Shown here piece after piece: positions 1-5,269 of a stretch of DNA of 5,878 nucleotides. A program made the translations under genes and the position numbers. The DNA is from an uncultured Clostridia bacterium (GTDB lineage: Bacteria > Bacillota > Clostridia > Oscillospirales > Oscillospiraceae), in NCBI GenBank assembly GCA_937907975.1, contig CALEQS010000230.1, forward strand, positions 1-5,878, in the 5' to 3' direction. The notes beneath the pieces were generated by a model that was not told where the DNA came from, did no database searches, and worked only from the letters and a program-made list of their open reading frames with translations. How positions within the stretch are numbered: position 1 is the first letter of the stretch; each line of letters opens with the position of its first letter.

Positions 1-1584
1 AACCTCTTCACCGGCACCCGGGGCACCGGCAAGACCACCTGCGCTAAAATTCTTGCCCGGGCAGTCAACTGCGAGCACCCGGTGGACGGCAACCCCTGCA
101 ACCAGTGTCCCGCCTGTCGGGGCATTCTGGACGGCTCCATTCTGGACGTGCTGGAGTTGGACGCCGCCTCCAACAACGGTGTCGATCAGGTGCGCGCCCT
201 GCGGGACGAGGCGGCCTATGCCCCCGCAGCGGTGAAAAAGCGCGTCTATATCATCGACGAGGTGCATATGCTCACCCCCGCCGCCTTCAACGCCCTGCTG
301 AAGATCATGGAGGAGCCACCGGAACATCTGATGTTCATTCTGGCCACCACGGAGCTGCACAAAGTGCCCGCCACCATTCTCTCCCGGTGCCAGCGTTTCT
401 CTTTCAAGCGCATTCTGCCCGAGGATATTGTGAACCGGCTGGAATATGTGGCATCTCAGGAGGGGATCGACCTGCCCGCCGACGGTGCCGCCCTGCTGGC
501 CCGGCTGGCGGACGGCGGTATGCGCGACGCCCTGTCCCTGCTGGATCAGTGCGCCGTAGGCGGCGGCACCATTGACCGCACCCGGGTGCTGGACACGCTG
601 GGTCTGGCAGGCAACCTCAAGACGGCCCACATCTTCAACGCCATCCGCAAAGGAGATGCCGGAGCGGCGGTCACCCAGTTTGGCGAGCTCTATGCCGCCG
701 GCAAGGATGTGACGGCGGTGCTGGGTGAGCTGACCAGCCTGAGCCGGGATCTGCTCATCCGTCAGACCGCACCCGCCGCCGGGCTCACGCTGATGGCGGG
801 CGGCTATGACGAGGCCACGCTGAACACATTGGCCAAAAATATGCTCCCGGAGCGGCTCATCGCCATGCTGGAGCTGCTGGAGCAGGCCACCGAGGACTGC
901 AAGCGCTCCGGCAGCAGCCGCACCGTGGCGGAGATCTGCCTGATTCGGCTGTGCGACCCGTCGCTGGACGGCTCCAACGCCGGACTGGCCGCCCGGATCG
1001 CCAAGCTGGAAGCGGCCGTGGCGCAGGGCATTCCCGCCCGGACTTCTGCACCGGCAGAAGCACCCGCCCCGACGGCGCAGGTGCAGCCCCGGCAGGAGGA
1101 AGCACCCCCTTGGGACGACACCATACCGCCGCCCCCGGATGACAGCGACGCGCCCCCTATAGAGGGTGAACCGGACCTTCCGGCCCCGGCGGCGCCCGCT
1201 CCAAAGGCGGCACCTAAAAAAACTCCGGCCAACAACGGCGAATGGCCCAAGCTGGTGACAGCTATGCGGGGGGCCGTAAAAATGCCCGCCTACTCCTTCC
1301 TCAAGAAGGCGGACAGCACCGTGGGCGTCCGAGAGGGCAATGTGCTCACGATCTACTGCATTGAAGAATTTGCCTACGACATCATCAACAAGCCGGAGAT
1401 CATCGCGGCCCTCGCAGACGTTGCATCGGCCCAGGCGGGCACCGCCGTTGAGGTCAAGCTCCACAAGGGCGCTCCGGCGGGAACGGCCAGGGCGGGCACA
1501 GGGGCGGGAGCTCCGGCAGCCAAGCCGAAGCCGGTGGGCTCCATGGCCGATCTGAAACAATTTATGCAGCAGCATCAATCATAA
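1..1584 (+). CDS. dnaX: DNA polymerase III subunit gamma/tau (5'-truncated)
   Basis: This is the clamp-loader ATPase that loads the sliding clamp and ties the polymerase cores to the replisome. The reading frame is open from base 1, giving 527 visible residues; judged by the family, roughly 40 N-terminal residues lie outside the window. Visible residues include Walker A GTRGTGKT (5-12), a four-cysteine zinc module (C24, C33, C36, C39), Walker B with DEVH (86-89), the sensor-1 region with the SRC motif (128-130), and sensor 2 GGMRDALS with its arginine at about 175. After the lid and collar domains comes a Pro/Ala/Asp-rich linker (about 345-410), then a compact C-terminal domain starting near GEWPKLV, which corresponds to tau-specific sequence. 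A run of seven A (1216-1222) lies at the linker/C-terminal junction and may allow slippage. The gene is followed 18 bp later by ybaB in the same orientation. Identification is very secure. Confidence 0.97.
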   Translation, partial: NLFTGTRGTGKTTCAKILARAVNCEHPVDGNPCNQCPACRGILDGSILDVLELDAASNNGVDQVRALRDEAAYAPAAVKKRVYIIDEVHMLTPAAFNALLKIMEEPPEHLMFILATTELHKVPATILSRCQRFSFKRILPEDIVNRLEYVASQEGIDLPADGAALLARLADGGMRDALSLLDQCAVGGGTIDRTRVLDTLGLAGNLKTAHIFNAIRKGDAGAAVTQFGELYAAGKDVTAVLGELTSLSRDLLIRQTAPAAGLTLMAGGYDEATLNTLAKNMLPERLIAMLELLEQATEDCKRSGSSRTVAEICLIRLCDPSLDGSNAGLAARIAKLEAAVAQGIPARTSAPAEAPAPTAQVQPRQEEAPPWDDTIPPPPDDSDAPPIEGEPDLPAPAAPAPKAAPKKTPANNGEWPKLVTAMRGAVKMPAYSFLKKADSTVGVREGNVLTIYCIEEFAYDIINKPEIIAALADVASAQAGTAVEVKLHKGAPAGTARAGTGAGAPAAKPKPVGSMADLKQFMQQHQS

Positions 1585-1585
1585 C

Positions 1586-1594
1586 AAAGGAGAG
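1586..1594 (+). promoter_or_regulatory. Ribosome binding site of the YbaB gene
   Basis: AAAGGAGAG begins one base after the dnaX stop codon and is correctly spaced from the ATG at 1603. It supports that start and translation from a dnaX-ybaB bicistronic message. Confidence 0.8.
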
Positions 1595-1602
1595 TTTTCA
1601 TT

Positions 1603-1968
1603 ATGGCAAAGGGTTTTAACGGCCGCGGTATGCGCGGCACGGGCGGTATGGGCGGCAGCATGAACATGAACATGGTGCGTCAGGCCCAGAAGATGCAGGC
1701 CGATATGCAGAAGATGCAGGCCGAGCTGGAGGAAAAGACCTACACCGCCAAGGCCGGCGGCGGCGCGGTGGAGGCCGTGGTCAGCGGCAAGCACAGCCTG
1801 GTCAGCCTGACCATCGCTCAGGAGGCCGTCGATCCCGACGACGTGGAGATGCTTCAGGACATGGTGATCTCCGCCGTCAACGAGGCCATGCGTCAGGCCG
1901 ATGAGGACGCCGCCCAGAGCATGAGCCGTATGACCGGCGGGCTGGATCTGAGCAAGTTCGGACTTTAA
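1603..1968 (+). CDS. YbaB/EbfC family nucleoid-associated protein
   Basis: A 121-residue DNA-binding protein of the YbaB/EbfC family, whose members form small homodimers that bind DNA and are commonly encoded next to dnaX and recR. The N-terminal 25 or so residues are Gly/Met-rich (MAKGFNGRGMRGTGGMGGSM), followed by the family's helix MVRQAQKMQADMQKMQAELEE (here about 28-47), the beta region TYTAKAGGGAVEAVVSGKHSLVSLTI, and a C-terminal helix with DMVISAVNEAM. It ends ...GGLDLSKFGL, which is typical. The start is set by AAAGGAGAG at 1586-1594, about 10 nt from the ATG. It lies 18 bp after dnaX with no promoter in between, so the two are probably co-transcribed. The usual third partner, recR, is not found downstream. 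Confidence 0.95.
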   Translation: MAKGFNGRGMRGTGGMGGSMNMNMVRQAQKMQADMQKMQAELEEKTYTAKAGGGAVEAVVSGKHSLVSLTIAQEAVDPDDVEMLQDMVISAVNEAMRQADEDAAQSMSRMTGGLDLSKFGL

Positions 1969-1970
1969 GT

Positions 1971-2001
1971 CTTTGAGCAAGGGCAAAGCCCTTGCTCAAA
2001 G
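1971..2001. repeat. Perfect 14-bp inverted repeat just after ybaB
   Basis: The arms CTTTGAGCAAGGGC (1971-1984) and GCCCTTGCTCAAAG (1988-2001) are perfectly complementary around a 3-nt AAA loop. It begins 3 bp after the ybaB stop. No T-tract follows on either strand, so it is not a standard intrinsic terminator. It could protect the mRNA 3' end or be one part of a palindromic repeat element. Confidence 0.75.
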
Positions 2002-2011
2002 AGGGGCTGCC

Positions 2012-2059
2012 GCCTATAAGAGCCTCGATTCGCTGCGCGAAAAGTCGACTCTTATAGGC
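2012..2059. repeat. Imperfect 48-bp palindromic element
   Basis: Outer arms GCCTATAAGAG (2012-2022) and CTCTTATAGGC (2049-2059) pair perfectly over 11 bp. Inside, TCGA (2025-2028) can pair with TCGA (2045-2048), and TTCGC (2029-2033) with GCGAA (2037-2041) around a TGC loop. The result is one long bulged hairpin. It is non-coding, has no T-tract, and looks like a dispersed palindromic repeat of the kind found between bacterial genes. Repetition elsewhere in the genome cannot be tested here. Confidence 0.65.
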
Positions 2060-2067
2060 TGAGAAGT

Positions 2068-2107
2068 CAAGCTCCCGAGGCACATATCCTCGGGAGCTTG
2101 TTATTTT
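2068..2107 (+). terminator. Intrinsic terminator of the dnaX-ybaB operon
   Basis: A 13-bp perfect stem (2068-2080 with 2088-2100, arm CAAGCTCCCGAGG) with a 7-nt loop is followed on the plus strand by TTATTTT. It lies 100 bp beyond the ybaB stop and is the best terminator for the plus-strand operon. The other side is not T-rich, so it should act mainly in the plus direction. Confidence 0.85.
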
Positions 2108-2117
2108 ACTCTGTTTT

Positions 2118-2152
2118 ACCGCCTGTGGGCGGTGAAATTCTGCGAAGCAGAA
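2118..2152. repeat. Two small hairpins between convergent operons
   Basis: ACCGCC (2118-2123) pairs with GGCGGT (2128-2133), and TTCTGC (2138-2143) pairs with GCAGAA (2147-2152). Both are short, perfect stems with 3-4 nt loops. They sit between the plus-strand terminator and the hairpin at 2151-2180 and may help end minus-strand transcription. Neither has a clear T-tract. Confidence 0.4.
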
Positions 2153-2187
2153 GCGGGTGGAAAATCACTTCCACCCGCTTGCTTTTT
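2151..2187. terminator. Hairpin with T-run between convergent operons
   Basis: A 12-bp perfect stem, AAGCGGGTGGAA (2151-2162) with TTCCACCCGCTT (2169-2180), has a 6-nt loop. On the plus strand it is followed by GCTTTTT, making a plausible second terminator for dnaX-ybaB. It also lies 9 bp beyond the stop of the minus-strand operon, so it is the likely 3' structure of that operon too, although no good T-tract follows on the minus strand. Confidence 0.6.
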
Positions 2188-2189
2188 AC

Positions 2190-2618
2190 TCACTTTTCAA
2201 CAGCTGCACAGATAAGCCAGACAAGACCGAAGAGCATGGCACCCGCCATGCAGAGAACGCTCAGCGGCAGGAAGGCACATCCGCCGCTCTCGCCCAGCAG
2301 GCTGTCTGCCGCGGTCAGCGCACCCCAGCCCAGCGCCGCGAGCAGGCAGTTCAGCCGTCCCCAGCGCATGGCCAGCCGCCGCTCACTGCGCCGGGCCAGT
2401 GCCGCGGCGGTGAACAGCAGAAACGCACACAGCGCCCCCAGCATACACAGCCAGAACAGCGGCACCAGAAAGAACGGCTCCACCAGCGTGCCGTCCGGCT
2501 CCAGGTGGGATCCAATGGCGGCATAATCCCCAAGGCATCCCGCCCCGGCGCACACCAGCAGGATCGTCAGCCCGCCCAGCACCGGTGCGGTGCGGCGGGA
2601 GTCCCTCAGGCGTCTCAT
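2190..2618 (-). CDS. Four-helix membrane protein of unknown function
   Basis: A 142-residue protein that I do not recognise. It has a basic N-terminus (MRRLRDSRR) and four hydrophobic segments at about 13-30, 49-75, 90-108 and 114-140. An Arg-rich cytoplasmic loop (ARRSERR, about 75-81) lies between helices 2 and 3. The basic N-terminus and this loop predict both ends inside the cell. The start was chosen at 2618 because its ATG overlaps the stop of the upstream HTH gene in an ATGA arrangement and is preceded by GGAGGAGG (2623-2630). A longer frame starting at 2645 would lie inside the HTH gene and lacks that spacing. Translational coupling with the HTH and DUF2975 genes suggests a shared job, perhaps sensing or modulating the membrane, but no function can be assigned. 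Confidence 0.82.
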   Translation of the reverse strand: MRRLRDSRRTAPVLGGLTILLVCAGAGCLGDYAAIGSHLEPDGTLVEPFFLVPLFWLCMLGALCAFLLFTAAALARRSERRLAMRWGRLNCLLAALGWGALTAADSLLGESGGCAFLPLSVLCMAGAMLFGLVWLICAAVEK

Positions 2619-2833
2619 CCGTCCTCCTCCGGAGTATCCACCCACTCCAGCAGGTCACCGGGCTGGCAGTCCAGCGCCTTGCAGATGGCGTTCAATGTGG
2701 TAAAGCGCACTGCTTTGGCCTTGTTGTTTTTGAGAATGGAGAGATTTGCCGGAGTCAGGTCGATCTTCTCCGCCAGCTCGCCCAGGCCGATCTTTCGTTT
2801 GGCCATCATCACATCCAGATTGACTACGATCAT
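2615..2833 (-). CDS. Small Cro/C1-type HTH regulator (YozG-like)
   Basis: A 72-residue protein that is almost entirely one helix-turn-helix domain of the Cro/C1 (XRE) type. The sequence runs MIVVNLDVMMAKRKIGLGEL, then AEKIDLTPANLSILKNNKAKAVRFTTLNAICKALDCQPGDLLE. The recognition region is around residues 17-38, and the C-terminal CxALDCxPGDLLE block is typical of YozG-like regulators. ATG 2833 is preferred because GAGGTGG lies about 6 nt upstream and the start MIVVNLDVMMAKRK fits the family. A GTG three codons earlier (2842) is possible but would sit inside the Shine-Dalgarno. It lies 10 bp after the DUF2975 gene and overlaps the next gene by 4 bp. Such HTH proteins are often paired with DUF2975 membrane proteins, and it probably regulates its own operon. 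Confidence 0.92.
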   Translation of the reverse strand: MIVVNLDVMMAKRKIGLGELAEKIDLTPANLSILKNNKAKAVRFTTLNAICKALDCQPGDLLEWVDTPEEDG

Positions 2834-2843
2834 GCCGGCCACC

Positions 2844-3326
2844 TCAAATCGTCAGGTCCTGATCGGCCTTCAGCTCGGCGGCCTTCCGGATCAGGTGGGA
2901 CAGCACGGCAGACACCACCGCGATGGCCACGCCCACCAGCATCACCGCCGCGCACAGCAGAAGCAGGAAGGGCGGCAGGCCCCGCAGAACCACGGCCAGC
3001 GCCAGCCCGCCCACCAAGCACAGCCCGGTGTCCAACACCGCCAGACCGCAGATCCACTTGAGCGCCTGCGCGTTTTCAGCACAGAAGCTGTTGTCCGCGC
3101 CGATGCGCCCGGCCATCTGCCACACCAGCGCCAGCACGATCAGCACCGGCACGCAGAGCACCCACAGTCCCGCAAGGCAGGGCCAGAACAGCCACGCATA
3201 TTCCGCATCCACCTGAGCGATGTCCATGCCATACATGGGGAGCAAAACTCCGCACAGGCCGATGCCCGCCAGCAGGCACAAAATAACGATGCACTTCAGT
3301 GCCGACGCAAGCTCTTTTTGTCTCAT
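2844..3326 (-). CDS. DUF2975 family membrane protein
   Basis: A 160-residue integral membrane protein of the DUF2975 (YoaS-like) family. Four hydrophobic segments are seen at about 9-31, 45-70, 91-115 and 117-143. Family hallmarks are the cytosolic motif DNSFCAENAQALK after helix 2 (78-90) and the C-terminal AELKADQDLTI (150-160). The ATG at 3326 is preceded by AAGGAGG (3336-3342) at 9 nt. It is the first gene of the operon, directly behind a near-consensus promoter. The biochemical role of the family is unknown. Its constant pairing with a YozG-like HTH protein suggests a membrane component that controls, or is controlled by, that regulator, but this is inference. Confidence 0.93.
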   Translation of the reverse strand: MRQKELASALKCIVILCLLAGIGLCGVLLPMYGMDIAQVDAEYAWLFWPCLAGLWVLCVPVLIVLALVWQMAGRIGADNSFCAENAQALKWICGLAVLDTGLCLVGGLALAVVLRGLPPFLLLLCAAVMLVGVAIAVVSAVLSHLIRKAAELKADQDLTI

Positions 3327-3357
3327 AAGGATCAGCCTCCTTGTTCATTCTGGAGTG

Positions 3358-3386
3358 AGTATAGCACGCCGCAAACCACAAGTCAA
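3358..3386 (-). promoter_or_regulatory. Sigma-A promoter of the DUF2975 operon
   Basis: Read on the minus strand, TTGACT (3381-3386) is separated by 17 nt from TATACT (3358-3363), and a TGC immediately upstream of the -10 makes it an extended -10 promoter. Transcription should begin near 3350, leaving a leader of about 25 nt before the ATG at 3326. Confidence 0.85.
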
Positions 3387-3391
3387 TAATT

Positions 3392-3412
3392 TATTATCGT
3401 TTTTCGATATTA
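3392..3412. promoter_or_regulatory. Candidate operator: TATCG-N5-CGATA inverted repeat
   Basis: TATCG (3395-3399) and CGATA (3405-3409) flank TTTTT, with weak extension outward to 3392-3412. The repeat starts 9 bp upstream of the -35 box of the DUF2975 promoter within AT-rich DNA. Its size and symmetry suit a small dimeric HTH protein such as the one encoded in this operon. The assignment rests on position and symmetry only. Confidence 0.45.
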
Positions 3413-3420
3413 TTTTATTG

Positions 3421-3460
3421 TAAACGGGCCCCCACCTGACGGCGGGGGCCCGCTGTTTTA
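3421..3460 (-). terminator. Terminator of the ABC transporter operon
   Basis: A very GC-rich stem pairs CGGGCCCCC (3425-3433) with GGGGGCCCG (3444-3452), with two further CC/GG pairs inside an A-C mismatch and a TGAC loop. The minus-strand exit is followed by GTTTACAATAAAATAA, which is AT-rich but not a pure T-run; the plus-strand exit has GTTTTA. The stem overlaps the permease stop codon region and insulates the operon from the next promoter at 3358-3386. Confidence 0.75.
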
Positions 3461-4105
3461 AAGGTCAATGCGCTCAAAGCGGCGGATGCTGATGTGCGCC
3501 GCCCACAGGGTGAGCAGAGCGTAGACAGCCAGACCGATGACCAGCACCGGGATCTGGTGGAGCTGGGCGCTGAGATCCATGCGGTCGCACCACCGGGCAA
3601 AATAGGGCACGATGCGGAGCAGGATCTCCATCGCCAGCATATAGACCGCCTGAGCCAGACTGCCCAACAGGAAGGGCAGGCCGATGCTGCGGCCATCCCG
3701 GTACGCTCCGGGCAGGAAAATCAAATTGAACAACCCCATCTGCACCGCACCCAGCCCCAGCAGAGCCAGATTGGCCTCAAAGCCCACCTGATTATTGAGG
3801 AAGCTGTACATTCCTCGCACTGCCATGAAAGGCAGGCATACCACCAGCATTCCCAGCTCTATGGCGGCGGTCTGAATGATCCGGGCCTTCACCATCTGAG
3901 CCTTCGTGACCGGCAGAGTCACCATATAGTTCAGATCCCGGTTCTCCCGGTTATACTGAAACAGGAACATGACGCCCAGTGTGGCATAGAAAAACGTGAC
4001 AAAATAGGGGTAATTCGGAATGAGCAGCAAACCCGCCAGCAGCCAGAAGCAGTAGGGCAGAGGAAACAGCGACAATGTAAACTCCTTGCGCAGCAATGCC
4101 TTCAT
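3458..4105 (-). CDS. ABC-2 type transporter permease
   Basis: A 215-residue membrane subunit of an ABC exporter, of the ABC2_membrane_5 type found with YtrB/PmtA-like ATPases. About six hydrophobic segments are visible, near 12-29, 33-50, 76-95, 112-133, 142-165 and 185-207. The cytosolic stretch NRENRDLNYMVTLPVTKAQM (52-71) after helix 2 resembles the family's conserved ATPase-coupling region, with the typical Leu-Pro-Val-Thr-Lys. The start ATG overlaps the ATPase stop as ATGA, with GGGAGG at 4113-4118. It would pair with the ATPase as a two-plus-two exporter. The substrate is unknown; related systems export or respond to peptides and cell-envelope stress, but that is not shown here. Confidence 0.92.
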   Translation of the reverse strand: MKALLRKEFTLSLFPLPYCFWLLAGLLLIPNYPYFVTFFYATLGVMFLFQYNRENRDLNYMVTLPVTKAQMVKARIIQTAAIELGMLVVCLPFMAVRGMYSFLNNQVGFEANLALLGLGAVQMGLFNLIFLPGAYRDGRSIGLPFLLGSLAQAVYMLAMEILLRIVPYFARWCDRMDLSAQLHQIPVLVIGLAVYALLTLWAAHISIRRFERIDL

Positions 4106-4956
4106 GCTCTCGCCTCCCGTTCCAGATGCACTATGATGTCCTCCAAAGAAGCAGGCTTGACCGTCTCTGCCGGGAACCGGGCGGCCCGTGCCGCCGGGCA
4201 GAGCCCCTCCACAGTCTCGGCGTGCCGCCGCAGACCGGTCAGCCCAGAGAGTTCCACCCCCGCCAGCTGCTCCGGCGTGCCGCGCACCAGCCGCCAGCGC
4301 TCCAGCAAAGCGCTTTGCTCCTCAGAGCAGAGCACCCGGCCCTTTTGCAGATAGGTGATGGTGCGGGCGCATTTTTCCAGGTCTGATGTAATATGAGTAG
4401 AGAACAGGATGCTGACACCCTGTTCCTCCGCCAAGGTCAGAAACAGCTCCAGCAGCTCATCCCGGCTCACCGGGTCCAGTCCGGAGGTGGGCTCGTCCAG
4501 GATCAGCAGCCTTGCCCGGTGGCTGAGGGCCAGCGCCAGCTGATACTTGACCTTCATGCCGGCGGACAGCTCCGACGTCCGCTTGTGCTCGTCCAGTTCA
4601 AACGTGTGCAGGCAGTTCTGATAGGCCACCTCGTCCCAGTCTGCGTAAAAAGGCCGGGTGGCGGCAGTCACGGCAGACAGCCGCTTGCGGGGAAAATAGT
4701 CCACACCGCCGGACACAAAGCCGATGCACTGGCGCAGGGCAGTATTCTCCGGCGGGAAGGGCCGGCCAAACAGCGTGACCGTCCCGGCATCCGGGCGCAG
4801 ATAGCCCATCAGCGCCTTCAGCGTGGTGGTTTTGCCCGCGCCATTGGCCCCGATCAGGCCCATGATGCTCCCCTCTGCCAGCGAAAAGCTGACATTTTCA
4901 ATGGCAAAGCCGCCGGGATACCGCTTGCAGAGGTTTTCTACCCGTAGCGCATCCAT
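4102..4956 (-). CDS. ABC transporter ATP-binding protein
   Basis: A 284-residue nucleotide-binding subunit. Motifs in order are Walker A GANGAGKT (36-43), the signature LSAGM (130-134, in place of LSGGQ), Walker B LLILDEP (150-156), the D-loop SGLD (158-161), and the switch histidine in STHI (H188). The usual Q-loop glutamine is absent: that region reads IGFVSGG (78-84). The pattern LSxGMKxKxxLALALSH and STHITSDLEK matches the YtrB/PmtA-like branch. A C-terminal extension of about 80 residues follows. The start is ATG 4956, with AAGGGAGGG upstream and the aligned MDALRVENLCKRYPGG opening. A longer frame reaching 5265 runs through the AbrB gene and is spurious. It lies 1 bp after the regulator and overlaps the permease by 4 bp. 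Confidence 0.95.
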   Translation of the reverse strand: MDALRVENLCKRYPGGFAIENVSFSLAEGSIMGLIGANGAGKTTTLKALMGYLRPDAGTVTLFGRPFPPENTALRQCIGFVSGGVDYFPRKRLSAVTAATRPFYADWDEVAYQNCLHTFELDEHKRTSELSAGMKVKYQLALALSHRARLLILDEPTSGLDPVSRDELLELFLTLAEEQGVSILFSTHITSDLEKCARTITYLQKGRVLCSEEQSALLERWRLVRGTPEQLAGVELSGLTGLRRHAETVEGLCPAARAARFPAETVKPASLEDIIVHLEREARA

Positions 4957-4957
4957 G

Positions 4958-5185
4958 TCAGTTCCCTCCCTTGTCCAGGTGTTTCTGAGCTTCAAAAATT
5001 GCGTCGGCAAAAGCGGTGTAGGCCTCGTTGGACACCAGCGCAATACCCTGCTGACGATCTGCCAGCAGAAGCAGGGTGTCGCCGGGACCGATGCCAAACA
5101 GATCGCGGGCCCCCTTGGGAATGACGATCTGCCCCTTGTCCCCCACCTTGACGGTGGCGATGAACTTATCCTTTTGCATATCCAT
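4958..5185 (-). CDS. AbrB/SpoVT-type DNA-binding regulator
   Basis: A 75-residue protein with an N-terminal swapped-hairpin AbrB domain (about residues 8-43, containing the stretch VGDKGQIVIPKGARDLFGIG then PGDTLLLLAD) and a short C-terminal helix (about 54-70). Family members bind DNA as dimers or higher oligomers and usually repress. The start is ATG 5185, with GGGAGAG 7 nt upstream; ATG 5179 is two codons later, and a TTG at 5200 would lie in the Shine-Dalgarno region. It is the first gene of the transporter operon, directly after a perfect palindrome at the transcription start, so it probably represses its own operon. AbrB-type genes can also be antitoxins, but no toxin lies next to this one. 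Confidence 0.92.
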   Translation of the reverse strand: MDMQKDKFIATVKVGDKGQIVIPKGARDLFGIGPGDTLLLLADRQQGIALVSNEAYTAFADAIFEAQKHLDKGGN

Positions 5186-5207
5186 AGTGATCTCTCCCAA
5201 AACGTGA

Positions 5208-5236
5208 AAGTGGGAAAAGTTATACTTTTCCCACTT
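5208..5236. promoter_or_regulatory. Candidate operator: perfect 29-bp palindrome
   Basis: The arms AAGTGGGAAAAGT (5208-5220) and ACTTTTCCCACTT (5224-5236) are perfectly complementary around a 3-bp TAT centre. The palindrome directly abuts the -10 box (5237-5242) and covers the likely start site, which is the classic place for a repressor to block transcription. The AbrB-like protein of the operon is the natural candidate ligand. In RNA the same repeat would fold into a 13-bp hairpin in the leader, so an RNA role is also possible. Confidence 0.75.
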
Positions 5237-5265
5237 AATATAGCACGCCCTGTTTCTGCTGTCAA
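5237..5265 (-). promoter_or_regulatory. Sigma-A promoter of the AbrB-ABC operon
   Basis: Read on the minus strand, TTGACA (5260-5265) is a perfect -35 box, followed by a 17-nt spacer and TATATT (5237-5242), with TGC just upstream of the -10. The start site is predicted near 5230, inside the palindrome. The -35 lies 4 bp from the end of the small ORF at 5270-5383. Confidence 0.9.
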
Positions 5266-5269
5266 GGCG

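Noticed and set aside
1213..1222. E. coli-type -1 frameshift heptamer in dnaX
   Set aside because: The in-frame context is T AAA AAA A, so the first slip codon cannot re-pair fully, and I see no strong upstream Shine-Dalgarno or downstream stem. Only the A-run itself is kept as a finding.
804..1250. 148-residue minus-strand ORF within dnaX
   Set aside because: It is Gly/Ala/Ser-rich and antisense to the linker of dnaX, with no independent support.
1579..1986. 135-residue His/Leu-rich minus-strand ORF over ybaB
   Set aside because: It is the mirror of the Met/Gln-rich ybaB coding sequence; the plus-strand gene has the ribosome binding site and family match.
2157..3389. 410-residue plus-strand ORF rich in Gln, His, Arg and Pro
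   Set aside because: It lies opposite three convincing minus-strand genes and has the low-complexity composition of an antisense shadow in GC-rich DNA.
3494..4354. 286-residue plus-strand ORF opposite the permease and ATPase
   Set aside because: It is an antisense shadow with Gln/His-rich composition and no recognisable domain, while the opposite strand encodes clear ABC subunits.
4102..5265. Longer 387-residue version of the ABC ATPase
   Set aside because: Its first 103 residues are read through the AbrB gene and its promoter in another frame. The true start at 4956 has a good ribosome binding site and family-typical N-terminus.
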